Assembly: GCF_019456655.1 (NCBI RefSeq)
Contig: NZ_CP080332.1
Location: forward strand, 1,736,001-1,800,000
Reading direction: 5' to 3'
Origin: Mycolicibacterium diernhoferi
Lineage (GTDB): Bacteria; Actinomycetota; Actinomycetes; Mycobacteriales; Mycobacteriaceae
Length of the DNA: 64,000 bases
Below are positions 9,361 through 17,320 of this stretch, piece after piece. The stretch's first letter is position 1. The number at the start of each line of letters is the position of its first letter. The translations under genes and the position numbers were made by a program. The notes under the pieces are model-generated. The model was not told the origin of the DNA. It did no database searches and worked only from the letters and a program-made list of their open reading frames with translations.

Positions 9361-9579
9361 GTGGAATCACTCGTACCCGAAACCGTCAGGCAGGCGCGCT
9401 GGTACGTCGCCGGCGGGAGTCTCGCGATCATCGTCGGCGTGGTCCGCGCCACCGGTTTCGCCAACCACGGCGGGATCGTCTACCTGGTGATGGCGGCGCT
9501 TTTCCTGACGCTCGGCGTGGCCTCGGTGGCCGCCGGCGTCATCCGGATCCGGCGCGGCGACGGCGGCGCGAAGCGTTAA
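9361..9579 (+). CDS. Small two-helix membrane protein
   Basis: A 72-residue reading frame starting with GTG two bases after the nudC stop, so translation may be coupled. After MESLVPETVRQARWY it has two hydrophobic stretches (VAGGSLAIIVGVVRATGF and GIVYLVMAALFLTLGVASVAAG) and a basic tail ending RIRRGDGGAKR, which suggests both ends in the cytosol. I recognise no named family and assign no function. Its last bases overlap the stop of the convergent mycoredoxin gene by 4 bases. Position behind nudC is the main support that it is real. Confidence 0.6.
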   Translation: MESLVPETVRQARWYVAGGSLAIIVGVVRATGFANHGGIVYLVMAALFLTLGVASVAAGVIRIRRGDGGAKR

Positions 9580-9818
9580 CCCAGCTTGGCCTTGACCTGC
9601 TTGATGTTCGGGTTGGTCAGGGTGGACCCGTCGGCGAACTTGACCGTGGGCACCACGTGATTGCCGTTGTTGACCGAGCCCACGAAATCCGCGGCGGCCG
9701 GGTCGTCCTCGATATCGACCTCGGTCCAGGCGATGCCCTCGGCCCTGAGTGCGGTCTTGAGCCGATTGCAGTATCCGCACCAGGTGGTGGTGTACATGGT
9801 CAGCTGGGCGTTGCTCAT
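9576..9818 (-). CDS. mrx1: Mycoredoxin-1 (glutaredoxin-like, CGYC)
   Basis: An 80-residue thioredoxin-fold protein with the redox motif TTWCGYCNRLK at residues 11-21, a cis-Pro segment NHVVPTVKF, and the C-terminal TNPNIKQVKAKLG helix. The family (M. tuberculosis Rv3198A) reduces mycothiol mixed disulfides, using the first Cys as nucleophile and mycothiol as co-substrate, which is the actinobacterial stand-in for glutathione/glutaredoxin. The length matches the family. It sits between nudC and uvrD2, as in M. tuberculosis. Confidence is high because the whole protein is diagnostic. Confidence 0.93.
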   Translation of the reverse strand: MSNAQLTMYTTTWCGYCNRLKTALRAEGIAWTEVDIEDDPAAADFVGSVNNGNHVVPTVKFADGSTLTNPNIKQVKAKLG

Positions 9819-9915
9819 GGCGCGGTCAACCTATCGACGTCGGTGCGTATTCCCCACAAACCCTAGAAGACCCCGAGGAGACTTCTGGGTGCAGGGACGG
9901 ATCAAGGGGGAGAGC

Positions 9916-10668
9916 ATGCGGATCGCAGTAGCCGGGGCCACCGGGAACATCGGGTCGCGCACCGTGGCCGCCCTGGGCGCCCACGGCCACGACGTGGTGC
10001 CGATCAGCCGGTCCGCGGGGGTGGACCTGTGCACCGGAGCCGGCCTGGACGAGGCACTGACCGGGGTCGCCGCGGTCATCGACGTCATCAGCGCGCCACC
10101 GCAGTCCCGGGACCAGACGGTCGACTATCTGGGCACGGCCACCGCCCACCTGCTGGCCGCCGAGCAGCGTGCCGGGGTCGGCCACCACGTGCTGCTCTCG
10201 ATCGTCGGCATCCACGGCATCCACGGCATCCACGGCAATCCGCATTACGCCGGTAAGCGGGAACAGGAACGGCTGATCGCCGAAGGCCCGGTGCCCTGGA
10301 CCGTGGTGCCGGCCACCCAGTTCCACGATTTCGCCGAGATGGTGGTCGGCTGGACCGAGCACGACGGGACCGCGGAGATCGCGCCGCTGCTGGTGCAGCC
10401 GATCGCCCCGGACGATGTCGCCGCGGTGCTCGCCGAGGTGGCGGTGGGCCGCCCGCAGGGCCGTCACGCCGACGTCGCCGGCCCCGAGACGCAGGATCTG
10501 GTCGACATGGCCCGGCGCACCCTGACCGCGCGCGGGCGCACCGTCACGCTGGTGCCGACCTGGTCGTCGGTGTTCGGTCTGGAGATGGCGGGCAATGCGC
10601 TGCTGCCGGGACCGGACGCGCGGCTGGCGTCGACGACCTTCGACCGGTGGCTGAGTCAGCAGCGGTAA
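9916..10668 (+). CDS. NmrA/SDR-type NAD(P)-binding protein
   Basis: A 250-residue atypical short-chain dehydrogenase. It opens with [15 protein letters not shown], a GxxGxxG dinucleotide-binding loop typical of NmrA/NAD(P)H-binding family members. The usual Tyr-x3-Lys may be present as YAGKR in [13 protein letters not shown] (residues about 113-117). Such proteins act as reductases or as NAD(P)(H) sensors; the substrate is unknown. The ATG at 9916 follows an AAGGGGGAGAG ribosome-binding site. The gene contains three in-frame copies of a 9-bp unit giving [10 protein letters not shown] just before the putative active-site Tyr. Confidence 0.75.
   Translation: MRIAVAGATGNIGSRTVAALGAHGHDVVPISRSAGVDLCTGAGLDEALTGVAAVIDVISAPPQSRDQTVDYLGTATAHLLAAEQRAGVGHHVLLSIVGIHGIHGIHGNPHYAGKREQERLIAEGPVPWTVVPATQFHDFAEMVVGWTEHDGTAEIAPLLVQPIAPDDVAAVLAEVAVGRPQGRHADVAGPETQDLVDMARRTLTARGRTVTLVPTWSSVFGLEMAGNALLPGPDARLASTTFDRWLSQQR
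10207..10233 (+). repeat. Three tandem copies of GGCATCCAC inside the NmrA-like gene
   Basis: Three perfect, contiguous 9-bp units encode Gly-Ile-His three times. The unit length is a multiple of three, so gain or loss of a copy keeps the frame. It lies in the loop before the probable catalytic YAGK segment. Confidence 0.95.
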
Positions 10669-10691
10669 CACGACTGTCGGACGCTCCTGCC

Positions 10692-12794
10692 ATGATGGAC
10701 GGCATGCCGTCCGTCGACAGTCTGCTCGGCGACCTCGACGACGAACAGCGCGAGGCCGTCCTCGCGCCCCGCGGGCCGGTCTGCGTGCTGGCCGGCGCCG
10801 GCACCGGTAAGACCCGCACCATCACCCGGCGCATCGCTCACCTCGTGGTGGGCGGCCATGTCGCGCCCGGTCAGGTGCTGGCGGTGACGTTCACCGCCCG
10901 GGCGGCCGGGGAGATGCGCAGCCGGTTGCGCGCCCTCGGTGAGCAGGCCGGGGTGCCGACCGCCGCGGTGCAGGCCGTCACCTTCCACGCCGCCGCGAGG
11001 CGTCAGCTGCAGTACTTCTGGCCGCGGGTGGTCGGCGACACCGGCTGGCAGCTGCTCGACAGCAAGTTCTCGGTGGTGGCGCAGGCCGCCAACAAGGCCG
11101 CCGTCAAGGCCGGCACCGATGACGTGCGCGACCTCGCCGGTGAGATCGAGTGGGCCAAGGCGTCGCTGATCACCCCCGAGCAGTACGCCGACGCGGTCGC
11201 CCGGGCCCGCCGCGACATCCCGATGGATGCGGGCACCGTCGCCAAGGTCTACAACAACTACGAGCGGCTCAAGACGCACCGGGACGGCACCGCGCTGCTG
11301 GACTTCGACGATCTGCTGCTGCACACCGCGGCCGCGATCGAGAACGACCCGGCCGTCGCGCAGGAGTTCCGGGACCGGTACCGCTGCTTCGTGGTCGACG
11401 AATACCAGGACGTCACCCCGCTGCAGCAGCGGGTGCTCAACGCGTGGCTCGGGCAGCGTGACGACCTGACCGTGGTGGGGGACGCCAACCAGACCATCTA
11501 CTCGTTCACCGGGGCCACCCCGAAGTTCCTGCTGGATTTCTCCCGCCGGTTCCCGGAGGCGACCGTGGTGCGGCTGGAACGCGACTACCGGTCCACGCCC
11601 GAGGTGGTGTCGCTGGCCAACCGGGTGATCGCGGCAGCCCGCGGCCGGATGGCCGGCAGCAAACTGCACCTGATCGGCCAGCGCCCGCCGGGGCCCAAAC
11701 CGTCCTTCGCCGATTATCCCGACGAGGTGGCCGAGGCCGCCGGCGTCGCCAAGAAGGTCAAGGAGCTCATCGAATCCGGAACGCCGGCATCCGAAATCGC
11801 GGTGCTCTACCGGATCAACGCGCAATCCGAGGCGTACGAAGAGGCGCTCACCGAAGCCGGTATCGCATTCCAGGTGCGTGGTGGTGAGGGCTTCTTCAGC
11901 CGGCAGGAGATCCGGCAGGCGTTGATCGCGTTGCAGCGCAATGTCGATCATCCCCACGATTCGCTTCCGGATCTGGTCCGGATCCTGCTGGAACCGTTGG
12001 GGCTGACCGAGGAACCCCCGGCGGGCACCAAGGCCCGTGAACGCTGGGAGGCGCTGGCCGCGCTCGCCGCACTCGTGGACGACGAAGTGGCGCAACGACC
12101 TTCGCTGGACCTGCCGACCCTGCTCGGCGAGCTGCGTCAGCGCGCCGACTCCCGTCACCCGCCGGTCGTGCAAGGCGTGACGCTGGCCTCGCTGCACGCG
12201 GCCAAGGGCCTGGAATGGGATGCGGTCTTCCTGGTCGGACTGGCCGACGGCACCATGCCGATCTCGCACGCCCTGGCCCACGGCCCCGACAGCGAGGCGG
12301 TGGAGGAGGAGCGTCGACTGCTCTACGTCGGCGTCACCCGTGCACGGGTGCACCTGACCTTGAGCTGGGCGCTGGCCCGCGCCCCCGGCGGCAGGCAGAG
12401 CCGGCGGCCCTCCCGCTTCCTCAACGGCGTGGCGCCGCAATCCTCCTCGGATGCCGGTCCGGCCCGGCCCAAGCGCGCCCGCGGTGCGGCACCGCGGTGC
12501 CGGGTCTGCAACGGCGCACTGAACAGTCCGACCGCGATCATGCTGCGCCGGTGCGAGAGCTGTCCGTCCGACATCGACACCGAACTGCTGGCCGAACTCA
12601 AGGACTGGCGGCTGCGCGTCTCCCAGGAGATGAAGGTGCCGGCGTTCGTGGTGTTCACCGACAACACCTTGATCGCCATCGCCGAAACCCTGCCGGTGGA
12701 TGCGGCGGCGCTGGTCGCCATTCCCGGCATCGGTGCCCGCAAGCTGGAGCAGTACGGCCCGGATGTGCTGGCACTGGTGAAAGCCCGGTCCTGA
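10692..12794 (+). CDS. uvrD2: UvrD2, ATP-dependent DNA helicase with tetracysteine and HRDC modules
   Basis: UvrD2 is a 3'-5' superfamily-1 helicase that is essential in mycobacteria, at least for its conserved core. The 700-residue protein has Q-motif [14 protein letters not shown] [12 protein letters not shown], Walker A ([10 protein letters not shown]), motif II (VVDEYQDV), [10 protein letters not shown] and [11 protein letters not shown]. After the motor comes CRVCNG and, 14 residues later, CESC, a C-x2-C-x14-C-x2-C zinc-type cluster described for mycobacterial UvrD2. An HRDC domain at the end finishes [18 protein letters not shown]. ATGs at 10692, 10695 and 10704 are all possible starts; 10692 gives 700 residues as in M. 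tuberculosis. No strong ribosome-binding site decides between them. Confidence 0.93.
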   Translation: MMDGMPSVDSLLGDLDDEQREAVLAPRGPVCVLAGAGTGKTRTITRRIAHLVVGGHVAPGQVLAVTFTARAAGEMRSRLRALGEQAGVPTAAVQAVTFHAAARRQLQYFWPRVVGDTGWQLLDSKFSVVAQAANKAAVKAGTDDVRDLAGEIEWAKASLITPEQYADAVARARRDIPMDAGTVAKVYNNYERLKTHRDGTALLDFDDLLLHTAAAIENDPAVAQEFRDRYRCFVVDEYQDVTPLQQRVLNAWLGQRDDLTVVGDANQTIYSFTGATPKFLLDFSRRFPEATVVRLERDYRSTPEVVSLANRVIAAARGRMAGSKLHLIGQRPPGPKPSFADYPDEVAEAAGVAKKVKELIESGTPASEIAVLYRINAQSEAYEEALTEAGIAFQVRGGEGFFSRQEIRQALIALQRNVDHPHDSLPDLVRILLEPLGLTEEPPAGTKARERWEALAALAALVDDEVAQRPSLDLPTLLGELRQRADSRHPPVVQGVTLASLHAAKGLEWDAVFLVGLADGTMPISHALAHGPDSEAVEEERRLLYVGVTRARVHLTLSWALARAPGGRQSRRPSRFLNGVAPQSSSDAGPARPKRARGAAPRCRVCNGALNSPTAIMLRRCESCPSDIDTELLAELKDWRLRVSQEMKVPAFVVFTDNTLIAIAETLPVDAAALVAIPGIGARKLEQYGPDVLALVKARS

Positions 12795-12850
12795 ACCAAC
12801 CCGGCGAATTCGGCCATGTATCGCACAAATACCGCCAAAACCGCTGGTCA

Positions 12851-12889
12851 GAAAATTGCTTGCGGGTTTTGCCTGTTAGGCTCTAGCCT
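12851..12889 (+). promoter_or_regulatory. Probable whiB7 promoter with AT-rich WhiB7 contact site
   Basis: An AAAATT tract is followed by TTGCTT/TTGCGG candidate -35 boxes and then by TAGGCT (12877) or TCTAGC (12882) candidate -10 boxes. WhiB7 is known to bind SigA and to need an AT-rich tract just upstream of the -35 via its AT-hook, and whiB7 promotes its own transcription. The exact hexamers are not certain. The site is about 400 bases upstream of the whiB7 start, which fits a long leader. Confidence 0.5.
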
Positions 12890-12965
12890 CAAGAACGCAC
12901 GTTATGCGCAACTTTCGGCTGGCACGAGCGGTCGGCTACATCGACACGGGAGGAGACTCGGCATC

Positions 12966-13139
12966 ATGGCGATCATCACCATGCAGTACGGCGTAAACGT
13001 CGGCGCCATGCCGCTGCCCATCCGTGCCGCCGGCATCATCCCCGCCATGCATCGAGCCGGTTGGGCGCCCGCTGCCGCCGCGCCGCAGCATAAGCGCCGC
13101 AACGCGATCCCTGCGTCCGTGAAACGGGGTACCTCCTAG
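12966..13139 (+). CDS. Upstream ORF (57-codon leader peptide) of whiB7
   Basis: A 57-residue frame beginning MAIITMQYGVNVGAMPLP and ending PASVKRGTS lies in the whiB7 leader. A GGGAGGAG ribosome-binding site is placed about 10 bases before the ATG. Mycobacterial whiB7 is known to have an upstream ORF whose translation controls premature termination, so that ribosome-targeting drugs switch whiB7 on. The stop lies 22 bases before the attenuator hairpin, close enough for ribosome position to influence folding. The peptide is rich in Ala, Pro, Ile and basic residues and resembles no enzyme; it is probably regulatory in cis. Confidence 0.72.
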   Translation: MAIITMQYGVNVGAMPLPIRAAGIIPAMHRAGWAPAAAAPQHKRRNAIPASVKRGTS

Positions 13140-13161
13140 GTAACCCCAGCACCGCCGAAAA

Positions 13162-13204
13162 GGCCACGGACCCGCGACAACCGGATCCGTGGCCATTGTC
13201 TTTC
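13162..13204 (+). terminator. Attenuator hairpin in the whiB7 leader
   Basis: GGCCACGGA (13162-13170) pairs perfectly with TCCGTGGCC (13186-13194) across a 15-base loop, followed by ATTGTCTTTC. It lies between the upstream ORF and whiB7. This matches the premature terminator described for whiB7 leaders; the T-rich tail is imperfect, so strength is uncertain. Confidence 0.7.
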
Positions 13205-13282
13205 GGAACACCCGAACACTCTGGTCGCCCGGTCCGGTCAATACACCGACACCGAATCAACGACCAGGAAGTAGGGAACGAC

Positions 13283-13561
13283 ATGTCCGTCCAGGCATGC
13301 CTGCAACGTTCACTGCCCGCGGTGCCGTGCCACGAGGCCGATCCCGACCTGTGGTTCGCCGAAAGCCCGACCGAACTCGAACGGGCCAAGGCGCTGTGCG
13401 CAGATTGCCCGATCCGCAGTCTGTGCCTCGACGAAGCCCTGGAAAGGCAAGAGCCATGGGGTGTTTGGGGCGGCGAGATCCTCGAACGCGGAACGATCGT
13501 GGCGCGCAAGCGGCCACGGGGGCGTCCGCGCAAGCACGGCCGCGAAGGCCGGGCGGCGTGA
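13283..13561 (+). CDS. whiB7: WhiB7, redox-sensitive transcription activator of intrinsic antibiotic resistance
   Basis: WhiB7 binds an iron-sulfur cluster and the housekeeping sigma factor and turns on resistance genes such as erm and efflux genes. The 92-residue protein has cluster ligands Cys16, Cys39, Cys42 and Cys48, an additional Cys6, the beta-turn EPWGVWGG (57-64) that contacts SigA, and a C-terminal AT-hook RPRGRPRK-type run around 77-84 with the GRP core. The AT-hook distinguishes WhiB7 from other WhiB proteins. The ATG at 13283 has AGGAAGTAGGGA just upstream; longer in-frame readings run into the leader and are not used. The gene sits between uvrD2 and the ABC1 kinase, as in M. tuberculosis. 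Confidence 0.96.
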   Translation: MSVQACLQRSLPAVPCHEADPDLWFAESPTELERAKALCADCPIRSLCLDEALERQEPWGVWGGEILERGTIVARKRPRGRPRKHGREGRAA

Positions 13562-13571
13562 TGAGGGCACG

Positions 13572-13628
13572 CGAGACTACGGGTGGTGGCCGGATCGCAA
13601 CGTCAACCCGCCACCGCCCGTAGTCTCG
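13572..13628. terminator. Long bidirectional hairpin between whiB7 and the ABC1 kinase gene
   Basis: An 18-base arm (13572-13589) pairs with 13611-13628 with a single G-T type mismatch, leaving a 21-base loop. It starts 10 bases after the whiB7 stop and ends 12 bases from the stop of the convergent kinase gene. There is no clear T-tract, as is common for mycobacterial hairpins, so termination is inferred from position and stem strength. Confidence 0.65.
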
Positions 13629-13640
13629 GCGCGGAACCGG

Positions 13641-14966
13641 CTAGCCGGTGAAGCCCGGAACCAGTTCGGTGGCAATGGCTTTCACCGGAACGTGGGCATC
13701 GAGCTGGCAGCAGATCGCGATGGTCGACGCGATCACCCGCAGCGGGATGGCCAGGTTCGCCGGCAGATCCAGCTGGCGGGCCATCTTGATCTGCGCCACC
13801 GAGTTGTCCATCTGGCCGGCGGCCATCCGCTGAATCCAGCGCCGGGTGTAGTGGAACACCTCGGTCTGTACCGGCTCCACGTACTGGCGCAGCATGTCGT
13901 CGATTTCCTCGACCGACACCTGCTCACCCTTCTGGATGAACCCGGCCTCTTCCATCACCGGCAGCAGTGCGTCGTAGTCCTTGTCCCGGGCCAGCCGGAT
14001 ACATTTGCCCAGCGAGTCCGGGAATCCGCCGGGCAGCGGGGCGACCGCCCCGAAGTCGATGACACCCATCCGGCCGTCGGGCAACAGCATGAAGTTCCCG
14101 GGATGCGCGTCGCCGTGCATCATCTCCAGGCGCTTGGGGGCGCCGAAGGTCAGCTCGGTGAGCCGGGTGCCCATCAGATCGCGCTGTTCGGGGGTGCCCT
14201 CCCGGATGATCACCGACATCGGGATGCCGTCCATCCACTCGGCGATCACCACCTTGGGTGCACTGGCCACGATGTGCGGCACCGCGAAATGCGGGTCGTT
14301 CTCGTAGGCCTTGGCGAAGGCGCGCTGGTTGTCGGCTTCGAGCCGGTAATCCAGTTCCATCTCGGTGCGCTCGATCAGCTCGGCGACCACGGCCTCGATA
14401 TCGGCGCCGGGGGCGAGCTGTTTGAACACGCCGGTCAGACGCTGGATGGTCTTCAGATCGGCGCGCAGCGCCTCATCGGCGCCCGGGTACTGGATCTTGA
14501 CCGCGACCTCGCGGCCATCCGCCCAGACGGCCTTGTGGACCTGCCCGATGCTCGCCGACGCGATCGGCTTGTCATCGAAGGACAGGAACCGTTCCCGCCA
14601 CTTGGTGCCGAGCTGGCCGTCCAGCACGCGGTGCACCTTGGCCGCCGGCAGCGGGGGAGCCTCTCGCTGCAGCTTGGTCAGCGCCTCCCGGTAGGGCTTG
14701 CCGTACTGCTCGGGGATGGCGGCTTCCATCACCGACAGTGCTTGGCCGACCTTCATGGCCCCGCCCTTGAGTTCACCCAGAACGGTGAACAGCTGCTGGG
14801 CGGCCTTGTCCATCAGCTCCGCGGTGACATCGTCCTTGGATTTACCGGCCAGTCGTTTGCCGAAGCCCAGAGCGGCTCGTCCAGCAAACCCGACGGGCAG
14901 GGTGGCCAGCTTCGCGTTACGGGAAACGCTGCGCCGTTTGATTTCAGACACCCATCCATCATCCAT
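13641..14966 (-). CDS. ABC1/UbiB-family atypical kinase (Rv3197-type)
   Basis: A 441-residue protein of the ABC1/ADCK/UbiB family, which share a protein-kinase-like fold and ATPase activity. Seen in order are the family-specific KxGQ motif (MKVGQALS, about 71-78), the Ala-rich loop PIASASIGQVH, the VKIQ lysine strand (Lys157), the catalytic-loop equivalent MHGDAHPGNF and the metal-binding VIDFGA. In other bacteria UbiB supports quinone synthesis. The M. tuberculosis orthologue Rv3197 has been reported as an ATP-binding protein linked to macrolide tolerance and to the WhiB7 regulon, which would suit its place beside whiB7. The ATG at 14966 is used. A substrate is not evident. Confidence 0.87.
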   Translation of the reverse strand: MDDGWVSEIKRRSVSRNAKLATLPVGFAGRAALGFGKRLAGKSKDDVTAELMDKAAQQLFTVLGELKGGAMKVGQALSVMEAAIPEQYGKPYREALTKLQREAPPLPAAKVHRVLDGQLGTKWRERFLSFDDKPIASASIGQVHKAVWADGREVAVKIQYPGADEALRADLKTIQRLTGVFKQLAPGADIEAVVAELIERTEMELDYRLEADNQRAFAKAYENDPHFAVPHIVASAPKVVIAEWMDGIPMSVIIREGTPEQRDLMGTRLTELTFGAPKRLEMMHGDAHPGNFMLLPDGRMGVIDFGAVAPLPGGFPDSLGKCIRLARDKDYDALLPVMEEAGFIQKGEQVSVEEIDDMLRQYVEPVQTEVFHYTRRWIQRMAAGQMDNSVAQIKMARQLDLPANLAIPLRVIASTIAICCQLDAHVPVKAIATELVPGFTG

Positions 14967-15008
14967 GACGCGGCTGAACTAGCTGCAACGAACTGGCAAC
15001 ATCTGATG

Positions 15009-15854
15009 TCAGCAGGCACACGCGGGGTGCCGCGACCAGCGCCGGGTGACCACCGATCCGGTGCCGACATCGAACTCCACGGTGGTGTCCAACGTCATCG
15101 GGGCGGACCCGGCGTCGGTGCCGGCGGGGGCGTCGCGCATCGCCCGGACCACCAGGTTCACCTGCGTGAGCGCCAGCGCCGCGGTGCCGAGCACGGTCGC
15201 CCGGTCGGCGGTGGTCACCGCGTGGCGAAGCTGGGCGGCCAGCGCCGGCCAGGCCGCGTCGCGGTCGCTGCGGTGCAGGTCCGCACACGACAGACAGGAC
15301 GTGACGCCGGGAATCACCAGCGGCCCGACCAGGCCGGTGCCGTCGCGCACCCGGACCGGCAGATGCGGCACCCGCGCGGCGTGCAGATCGCGCAGTACCC
15401 GTGGATCGCTGACCAGCGTGTCGGCCAGCACCACCAGATCGGTGTGCTCGGCCGTCACCACCGCGTGCCGCCGGTTGCTGCGGCTCACCCGGGTCCCCGA
15501 GCAGCGCAGCGCCCCGGCCAGCAGGTCCGACAGCGGTCCCCGGCCGTGGATGCGCACCGACACCGACCGCGCGGCCGGACGCACCGGTGCCGTCGTCACC
15601 GCCCCGGTGGACACCAGGGTGTCCAGCAGATCCGCGACGGCGTCCGCGCTCAGCCCCAGACCCTGCGCGCGGTCGGCGAACTCGTCGGCCGTGGCCGGGG
15701 CCTGCAGGGAACGCAGCAGGCCGGCCAGCGCCGCACAGGTGAGTCCGGCCGGCGGGTGCACCTGCACCGCGCGCCGCGGATCCCAGCCGATCTGCACGCT
15801 GCCGTCCGGGCGCAACAACACCGGCATCGCCGGGTTGAGTGCGTAGCGCCGCAT
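15009..15854 (-). CDS. ThiF/TOMM cyclodehydratase-like conserved protein (Rv3196-type)
   Basis: A 281-residue protein, orthologous by position to M. tuberculosis Rv3196. It has an N-terminal segment with a winged-helix feel (residues about 25-95) and then VRIHGRGPLSDLLAGAL, which resembles the start of the ThiF/E1-like fold found in the 'bacteriocin biosynthesis cyclodehydratase' proteins of azole-peptide (TOMM) clusters. TSCLSCADLHR holds a CxxC pair and the C terminus ends HPACAC, so four Cys could bind a structural zinc as in E1-like partners. No azoline-forming YcaO protein or precursor peptide is visible nearby. The biochemical role is unknown; the family assignment is my recognition, not a search result. 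Confidence 0.6.
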   Translation of the reverse strand: MRRYALNPAMPVLLRPDGSVQIGWDPRRAVQVHPPAGLTCAALAGLLRSLQAPATADEFADRAQGLGLSADAVADLLDTLVSTGAVTTAPVRPAARSVSVRIHGRGPLSDLLAGALRCSGTRVSRSNRRHAVVTAEHTDLVVLADTLVSDPRVLRDLHAARVPHLPVRVRDGTGLVGPLVIPGVTSCLSCADLHRSDRDAAWPALAAQLRHAVTTADRATVLGTAALALTQVNLVVRAMRDAPAGTDAGSAPMTLDTTVEFDVGTGSVVTRRWSRHPACAC

Positions 15855-15889
15855 GCCATGACTGTGTCACGGCCGGCGCGCGGCCCGCC

Positions 15890-17239
15890 TCAGTTATCCA
15901 CAGGGCCTTCGGGCTTGCCGTCGGTGCCCTCGTTCTTCTCCAGGTCGGCCAGCGCCTGATCGATCCCGCTGGTGTCCCCGCCGAGCACCCGGTCGATGAA
16001 CGCGGCCGGCTCGTCGAGATCCTCGGCGCCGGGGAGCAGATCGGGGTGCTGCCAGACCGCGTCGCGGGCGTCCGCGCCGACCGCGTCGGTGAGCTTCTCC
16101 CACAGCGCCGCCGCCTCGCGCATCTTGCGGGGCCGCAGCTCCAGGCCGACCAGGGTGGCGAAGGTCTGCTCGGCCGGGCCGCCGGTGGCGCGGCGGCGTC
16201 GCAGCGTCTCGCTCAGCGCCGCGGTGCCGGGCAGCCGGTCCCCGAGCGCGGCGGTCACCACGGTCTGCACCCAGCCCTCGATGAGCGCCAGCATGGTCTC
16301 CAAGCGCTCCAGTGCGGCGGTCTGCTCCGGGGTGGCCTTGGGTTCGAACATGCCCTGGCTGAGCAGCTGTTCCATGGCGGCCGGGTCGGCCATCGACGCC
16401 GGGTTGAAACCCTGCGCCAGATCTTCGATGCCGGCCATGTCGATCTTCATGCCCTTGGCGAACGCCTCGACCGCACTGAGCAGCTGGCTCGACAGCCACG
16501 GCACGTGGCTGAACAACCGGTGGTGGGCAGCCTCGCGCGCGGCCAGGAAGGTCAGCACCTCACTGCGGGACTGCTCCAGGCCCTCGGTCAGCGCGTCGAC
16601 GGCCTCGGGCATCAGCGCGGCAACACCCTTGGGGCCCAGCGGTAATCCGATGTCGGTGGAGGTGAGTACCTCCTTGGAGAGCTTGCCCAGGGCCTGGCCG
16701 AGTTGGCTGCCGAAGGCCATGCCGCCCATCTGCGACATCATCGCCAGCAGCGGGCCGGCCATCGCCTGAGCCTCCGCGGGCAGCGCCGAGGCCCACACCG
16801 TGGAGATCTGTTCGGCCACCGGGTCGCACAACCGCTTCCAGGTGTCCAGGGTGTTGTCGATCCAGTCGGTCGGCGTCCAGGCCGCGGTGCGGGTGGCCCC
16901 GGCCGGCAGCGGGGTGGCGCCGTCGAGCCAGGTCTCGGCCAGGCGCACCGCATCGGCGATGGCGCTGCTGGTCGACTCCGGTATCGGGGCGACGAATCCG
17001 ATGGCGCTCGATGCCAACTGGCGGGCCAGGTCGTAGTTCACCGGGCCGGTCTGCTGGCCGCCGGCGGCCATACTGCCTGCACCGCTGAACATCTCGCCGA
17101 GCCGGGTGAAGATCTGTCCGAGGTCGGACATGTCGAAATTTCCACCGCCCATCCCGAACGGGTCCCCGGAGGGATCTTTCTTGCGTTTGTCCGGATCCGG
17201 GTCATCTCCTGGGGAGAAGCCGAAGGGCAGGTCAGCCAT
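15890..17239 (-). CDS. DUF2342 zinc-dependent metalloprotease-like protein (Rv3195-type)
   Basis: A 449-residue protein starting MADLPFGFSPGDDPDPDKRKK with a low-complexity Gly/Asp/Met-rich leader, then a largely helical body. Actinobacterial DUF2342 proteins are annotated as zinc-dependent metalloproteases or putative hydrolases. The REAAHHRLFSHVPWL segment (about residues 237-251) is the likely conserved helix, though it is not a textbook HExxH. I chose the ATG at 17239 over one six codons upstream because of the conserved start MADLPFGF. It is divergent from the PDZ-Lon gene, with 81 bases between the starts, and follows the Rv3196-type gene order of M. tuberculosis. Confidence 0.75.
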   Translation of the reverse strand: MADLPFGFSPGDDPDPDKRKKDPSGDPFGMGGGNFDMSDLGQIFTRLGEMFSGAGSMAAGGQQTGPVNYDLARQLASSAIGFVAPIPESTSSAIADAVRLAETWLDGATPLPAGATRTAAWTPTDWIDNTLDTWKRLCDPVAEQISTVWASALPAEAQAMAGPLLAMMSQMGGMAFGSQLGQALGKLSKEVLTSTDIGLPLGPKGVAALMPEAVDALTEGLEQSRSEVLTFLAAREAAHHRLFSHVPWLSSQLLSAVEAFAKGMKIDMAGIEDLAQGFNPASMADPAAMEQLLSQGMFEPKATPEQTAALERLETMLALIEGWVQTVVTAALGDRLPGTAALSETLRRRRATGGPAEQTFATLVGLELRPRKMREAAALWEKLTDAVGADARDAVWQHPDLLPGAEDLDEPAAFIDRVLGGDTSGIDQALADLEKNEGTDGKPEGPVDN

Positions 17240-17320
17240 GCCGTCAACGGTACCCACCGAGGGAAGGGCCGGTGGGGCCGCGGGTCACGCTGTGGGTGAA
17301 CGCGCTCTACTGTGGGCGGC

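Noticed and set aside
10207..10233. Short tandem repeat considered as a CRISPR or minisatellite array
   Set aside because: The units are only 9 bp, contiguous, without spacers and in frame inside a gene; no cas genes are present.
15009..15854. A full azole-peptide (TOMM) biosynthetic cluster
   Set aside because: Only one cyclodehydratase-like protein is present; YcaO, dehydrogenase and precursor-peptide genes are missing.
13461..15959. 832-codon open frame on the plus strand over the kinase and Rv3196-type genes
   Set aside because: It is an antisense shadow caused by high GC; its translation is low-complexity (His, Gly, Arg, Gln-rich) and resembles no protein, while the minus-strand genes carry clear motifs.
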